Under the pieces are notes generated by a model. The model made no database searches and was not told the origin of the DNA. It was given only the letters and a program-made list of their open reading frames with translations. A stretch of DNA of 8,418 bases from an uncultured Syntrophobacteraceae bacterium (GTDB taxonomy: Bacteria > Desulfobacterota > Syntrophobacteria > Syntrophobacterales > Syntrophobacteraceae): positions 1 to 8,418 of the forward strand of contig CALBZH010000082.1 in NCBI GenBank assembly GCA_937889795.1. Direction: 5' to 3'. Position 1 is the stretch's first letter; each line of letters begins with the position of its first letter. Positions 6,140-8,418 of the stretch are shown piece after piece. The translations under genes and the position numbers were made by a program.

Positions 6140-6167
6140 TGACACCTGAACACTGACACCAGACACC
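6140..6167. repeat. Degenerate heptanucleotide tandem repeat, four units
   Basis: The four consecutive 7-base units are TGACACC, TGAACAC, TGACACC and AGACACC. Units 1 and 3 are identical and unit 4 differs at one base. The array fills much of the 71-base gap between two convergent genes. It has no dyad symmetry and no T-tract, so it is not a classical terminator. Slipped-strand expansion of a non-coding heptamer is the simplest origin. Confidence 0.6.
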
Positions 6168-6189
6168 AACGACCTCGATTTGCACGCGA

Positions 6190-6606
6190 TCAGGCGGGCT
6201 CGAACGCCAGATAGCTCTCCGCCTTTCCATTCACGGTCCGATGCAGGAATTTGACCTTCATGGGCATCCCGATCGTGATGCTCTCGGGATTGGTCGGATC
6301 CACACCTTCGATCCTGGCGTCGACCCGTCCTCCGTCGTCGAGCTCCACGACCCCCACACAGTAAGGGTTCTTTCGATCGTAGCCCTGAGCGGCCATTGAG
6401 GGGGGCGGGATGTGGATGCAGGTGAAGGCGGCGAGCTTTCCCTTCCCGTTCACGTCGATCCATTCAAGGTTCGAGCTGTAGCAGGCGACACAGATGGGCC
6501 GTGGTGGAATCCAGCGGGCGCCGCAATTCCGGCAGCGGGCGCCGGTGAGCCTTTCTTCCGCGATGAAACGATTGTAGGCGATATCGCTCAAGAGTGGTCC
6601 TTCCAA
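6190..6606 (-). CDS. DUF35 zinc-ribbon/OB-fold protein, thiolase partner
   Basis: This 138-residue protein has an N-terminal rubredoxin-like zinc ribbon with Cys25, Cys28, Cys39 and Cys42 (GARCRNCGARW ... PICVACYS). An OB-fold of the DUF35 family follows, including GKGKLAAFTCIH (54-65), YCVGVVELDDGGRVDARI (82-99) and GMPMKVKF (113-120). DUF35 proteins bind SCP-x/archaeal-type thiolases and related acyl-CoA enzymes and help shape or bridge their CoA sites; BbsA of benzylsuccinate degradation and the archaeal HMG-CoA synthase complex are known examples. The gene directly follows such a thiolase with a 4-base gap. Translation starts at TTG (6606); the strong AAGGAG 8 bases upstream lies inside the thiolase's last codons, so the two are probably translationally coupled. 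The protein probably works in the cytosol as part of a thiolase complex. The pathway is unknown. Confidence 0.92.
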   Translation of the reverse strand: MEGPLLSDIAYNRFIAEERLTGARCRNCGARWIPPRPICVACYSSNLEWIDVNGKGKLAAFTCIHIPPPSMAAQGYDRKNPYCVGVVELDDGGRVDARIEGVDPTNPESITIGMPMKVKFLHRTVNGKAESYLAFEPA

Positions 6607-6610
6607 GGCC

Positions 6611-7876
6611 CTATCTCCTTTCCAGAATGGTGAAGGTGCAGGTTCCGCCGGTGCCGCCGAGGTTGTGCGCGGCTCCTACTCGCAGATCGCCATGGGGAAT
6701 CTGCCGTTTTCCCGCTTTCCCTTTCAGCTGGGTCCAAACCTCATAGAGCTGAGAAACGCCGGTTGCCCCAACCGGGTGCCCTTTGCACTTCAATCCCCCG
6801 GACGTGTTGACGGGCTTTGGACCATCGAGTCTCGTGGCTCCATCCGCAATGGCCTTGTAGCCTTCACCCGGCTCGAAGAAGCCAAGGTCTTCCACGTGAA
6901 CGATCTCGGCAATCGAGAAGCAATCATGCACTTCGCAAAACTGGATGTCCTCGGGCCCAAGCCCTGACATCGAATAGGCCTCCTTGGCCGCATACCGTGT
7001 CGCTTCAAAGGAGGTGAGGTCCAGGCTTCGATGAAGACCTCTGCCGCTGCCCTGTCCGATTCCGGCGACGTAGATGGGGTCATCCGTGAACTCTCCGGCC
7101 AGTTCCTCGGCCACCAGAAGCATGGCACTCGCTCCGTCGCTGATGGGGCAGCAGTCAAAGAGGTGCAGGGGCCACGCAACGATCGGGTTTACCGCGACGT
7201 CGCCTAGAAACGCTTTTTCAGTTGGCCAATCGGGTGCGGTGAGATCCTTCCTTTTTACACTCTCGCTCTTGGTGGTCATGATGTTGCGAATGGTCAGGGG
7301 AAACTGTGCCTTGGGGTTTAGAGGAGCGTTGTTGTGACTCTTGATCGTGACGTTCATCAGGTGCTCCCGGCTGGCGCCGTATCGAGCAAAGTAAGCGGTC
7401 GCCACGGCTCCGAAAACGCCCGGAAAGGTGAACCCAACTCGCCCCGCATAGGGAGTATTGGCCAGGGCAAGTCCTTCCGCAACCTCTTCCGTGCTGCGCT
7501 TGGACATCTCTTCCACCCCTCCCACCAGCACCACATCGTAGAGCCCGGAGGCGATGGCAATGACCCCTTCACGGAAGGCAAGGGCGCTCGAAGCGCAGGC
7601 GCCCTCCGTGCGGGTGGCGGGCTTCGGGACAAGCCCCGTGAGATCTGCGATGAGAGGAGCCCAATGAGCCTGGTGCGCGAAGAAATCATTCGAAAAATTT
7701 CCGAGGTAGAGGGCCTCGATCTCCCTGGGATCCACGCCCCGGTCGACGGATGCCCGCAGCTCGCGGAATGCCTCCGCAAAGAGGTCTTTCGAGTCCTTCT
7801 CCTTAAACATGCCGAACGTCGACATCCCGGCCCCGACAACGGCAACGCCCCTCGCCAGTTTGGGTCTCTTCTTCAT
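6611..7876 (-). CDS. Thiolase of the SCP-x / archaeal acetyl-CoA acetyltransferase type
   Basis: The 421-residue protein has the two-domain thiolase fold. Cys94 in EGACASSALAF is the acyl-accepting nucleophile, VVLVGGVEEMS (115-125) follows it, and the C-terminal half carries EVHDCFSIAEI (His317) and GGLKCKGHPVGATG (His367). The last motif, AHNLGGTGG (403-411), lacks the second catalytic Cys of classical FadA/AtoB thiolases, and HDCF replaces the usual NEAF. Both are normal for the SCP-x/archaeal branch that needs a DUF35 partner, and that partner is encoded next. The reaction should be reversible Claisen condensation or thiolysis of acyl-CoAs in the cytosol. Candidate substrates are acetoacetyl-CoA or the CoA ester of a branched, aromatic or sterol side chain; the sequence alone cannot choose. 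The ATG at 7876 is conserved with 'ARGVAVVGAGMSTFG'. A weak AAGAGA site precedes it. Confidence 0.93.
   Translation of the reverse strand: MKKRPKLARGVAVVGAGMSTFGMFKEKDSKDLFAEAFRELRASVDRGVDPREIEALYLGNFSNDFFAHQAHWAPLIADLTGLVPKPATRTEGACASSALAFREGVIAIASGLYDVVLVGGVEEMSKRSTEEVAEGLALANTPYAGRVGFTFPGVFGAVATAYFARYGASREHLMNVTIKSHNNAPLNPKAQFPLTIRNIMTTKSESVKRKDLTAPDWPTEKAFLGDVAVNPIVAWPLHLFDCCPISDGASAMLLVAEELAGEFTDDPIYVAGIGQGSGRGLHRSLDLTSFEATRYAAKEAYSMSGLGPEDIQFCEVHDCFSIAEIVHVEDLGFFEPGEGYKAIADGATRLDGPKPVNTSGGLKCKGHPVGATGVSQLYEVWTQLKGKAGKRQIPHGDLRVGAAHNLGGTGGTCTFTILERR
6615..6620 (-). promoter_or_regulatory. Strong internal ribosome site for the DUF35 gene
   Basis: On the minus strand AAGGAG lies over the last Arg codons of the thiolase gene, 8 bases before the TTG start at 6606. 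It supports the rare TTG start and implies coupled synthesis of the two partners. Confidence 0.7.
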
Positions 7877-7897
7877 GGGTTCTCTTCGCTCCCTTTG

Positions 7898-7926
7898 ATT
7901 CTACCTTGCTTGTCCGTGAGGCTCGA
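7898..7926 (-). promoter_or_regulatory. Candidate sigma-70 promoter for the thiolase-DUF35 operon
   Basis: On the minus strand TAGAAT (7903-7898) matches the -10 consensus at five of six positions. A weak -35, TCGAGC (7926-7921), lies 17 bases upstream. The leader to the ATG at 7876 would be only about 15 bases. The gap of 119 bases behind the L,D-transpeptidase is wide enough for a separate promoter. Confidence 0.33.
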
Positions 7927-7995
7927 TGCGTCATTTCGGTGTGACGGCGGGCAGCCGTACCGCGTGACTCATGCGTGCGAGCGGTTCAACCATGC

Positions 7996-8418
7996 TCATC
8001 GAGTGGCTCCTGTGAGCGCTGCCCGCACATCTTCAAGGGATTCAACAATGATGACGGGTGTCCCGACATCCGTCCACTGAAACAGTCCTTCCGCGTCTTC
8101 CAGGGGGAGGCTCACACAACCGTGAGAGCAGAGCTTGTCCGTGATATCTCCCGCATGAATCCATACAGCCTCATAAATGCGCAGGGCCCACGGCATCCAG
8201 GCTGCCTCTCCATAAGAATTCTTGTAACTCTTTGAATAGTGGTCGGGATCCTTCTCCAAGATCGGGTAGACGCCCGTCCCGGTTTCTTGCCCCTGAACAC
8301 CCAGACAAGCCATCGTATTTCCAACCTGCTGACCCTGTTCGTACCAGCCGACATAAAAGAGGTTCTTCACCACCAGGATGCTCTTGGGCCAACATTTCAG
8401 CTCAGCCTTCCAGGTGGG
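7996..8418 (-). CDS. L,D-transpeptidase (YkuD domain), N-terminus beyond the window
   Basis: The frame is open to the right edge, so the visible 140 residues are the C-terminal part only. They hold a YkuD catalytic domain: SILVVKNLFYVGWYEQGQ (13-30), TGTGVYPI (46-53), then VWIHAGDITDKLCSHGCVSL (85-104). His88, Ser98-His99-Gly100 and the catalytic Cys101 form the signature. The family makes 3-3 cross-links in peptidoglycan or anchors proteins to it, outside the inner membrane. The expected signal peptide and any peptidoglycan-binding domain would be upstream, out of view. GTG codons at 8373 and 8370 fall inside the first domain strand and are not the real start. The gene ends 119 bases before the thiolase, on the same strand. 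It is a cell-envelope gene with no evident tie to its neighbours. Confidence 0.92.
   Translation of the reverse strand, partial: PTWKAELKCWPKSILVVKNLFYVGWYEQGQQVGNTMACLGVQGQETGTGVYPILEKDPDHYSKSYKNSYGEAAWMPWALRIYEAVWIHAGDITDKLCSHGCVSLPLEDAEGLFQWTDVGTPVIIVESLEDVRAALTGATR

Noticed and set aside
7942..7960. Hairpin ACGGC-GGGCA-GCCGT as a terminator behind the L,D-transpeptidase
   Set aside because: The stem is five base pairs (seven with a bulge) and no T-tract follows on either strand.
7334..8080. A 248-codon open frame on the + strand across the thiolase gene start
   Set aside because: It is antisense to the conserved thiolase N-terminus, has no recognisable domain, and arises because G/C-rich codons on one strand leave the other strand open. 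The same holds for long antisense frames at 873-1352, 1863-2357 and 3207-3725.

Overview
This looks like a piece of a high-GC (about 60% by eye) bacterial genome. The window opens with an Illumina library adapter fused to genomic sequence at base 46, so it is an assembled contig, very likely from a shotgun or metagenomic project, and its left edge is artificial. Several features fit a Desulfobacterota (former Deltaproteobacteria), Syntrophobacter-like anaerobe: ammonia-dependent AsnA, DUF1848, an unusual thiolase with a DUF35 partner, and strong G/C third-position bias. That placement is inference; there is no marker gene.

Layout. (1) 46-1582, + strand: a 5'-nucleotidase family metallophosphoesterase that has lost its N-terminus to the contig end. 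Its stop overlaps the start of a 60-residue protein that looks like a small beta-grasp fold. (2) 1596-4226, - strand: a FluG-type glutamine-synthetase-like ligase followed by asnA. Between them lies what appears to be the C-terminal tail of a deleted amidohydrolase. (3) 4227-4490: a divergent control region with one candidate promoter for each direction, a short palindrome, a possible start-codon-masking hairpin for the ligase, and a possible 36-residue membrane peptide. (4) 4491-6118, + strand: a class I SAM methyltransferase and a DUF1848 protein with a C-terminal cysteine cluster. (5) 6119-6189: a convergent gap carrying a degenerate 7-bp tandem repeat. (6) 6190-7876, - strand: a SCP-x/archaeal-type thiolase translationally coupled to a DUF35 zinc-ribbon/OB-fold partner. 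(7) 7996-8418, - strand: an L,D-transpeptidase (YkuD) cut by the right window edge.

How the genes fit together. The ligase and AsnA are both ATP-dependent nitrogen ligases. The ligase lacks the ammonium-site glutamate of true glutamine synthetases, and the relic between the two suggests a former ligase-amidohydrolase-asnA operon; fungal FluG and plant NodGS fuse the same amidohydrolase and ligase domains. The thiolase and DUF35 protein should form one acyl-CoA complex. The other genes are ordinary chromosomal genes with no obvious link. I see no rRNA, tRNA, CRISPR array, insertion sequence or phage gene. The most interesting points are the amidohydrolase relic beside the altered ligase, the nucleotidase/beta-grasp pair, and the radical-SAM-like cysteine motif at the C-terminal end of the DUF1848 protein.
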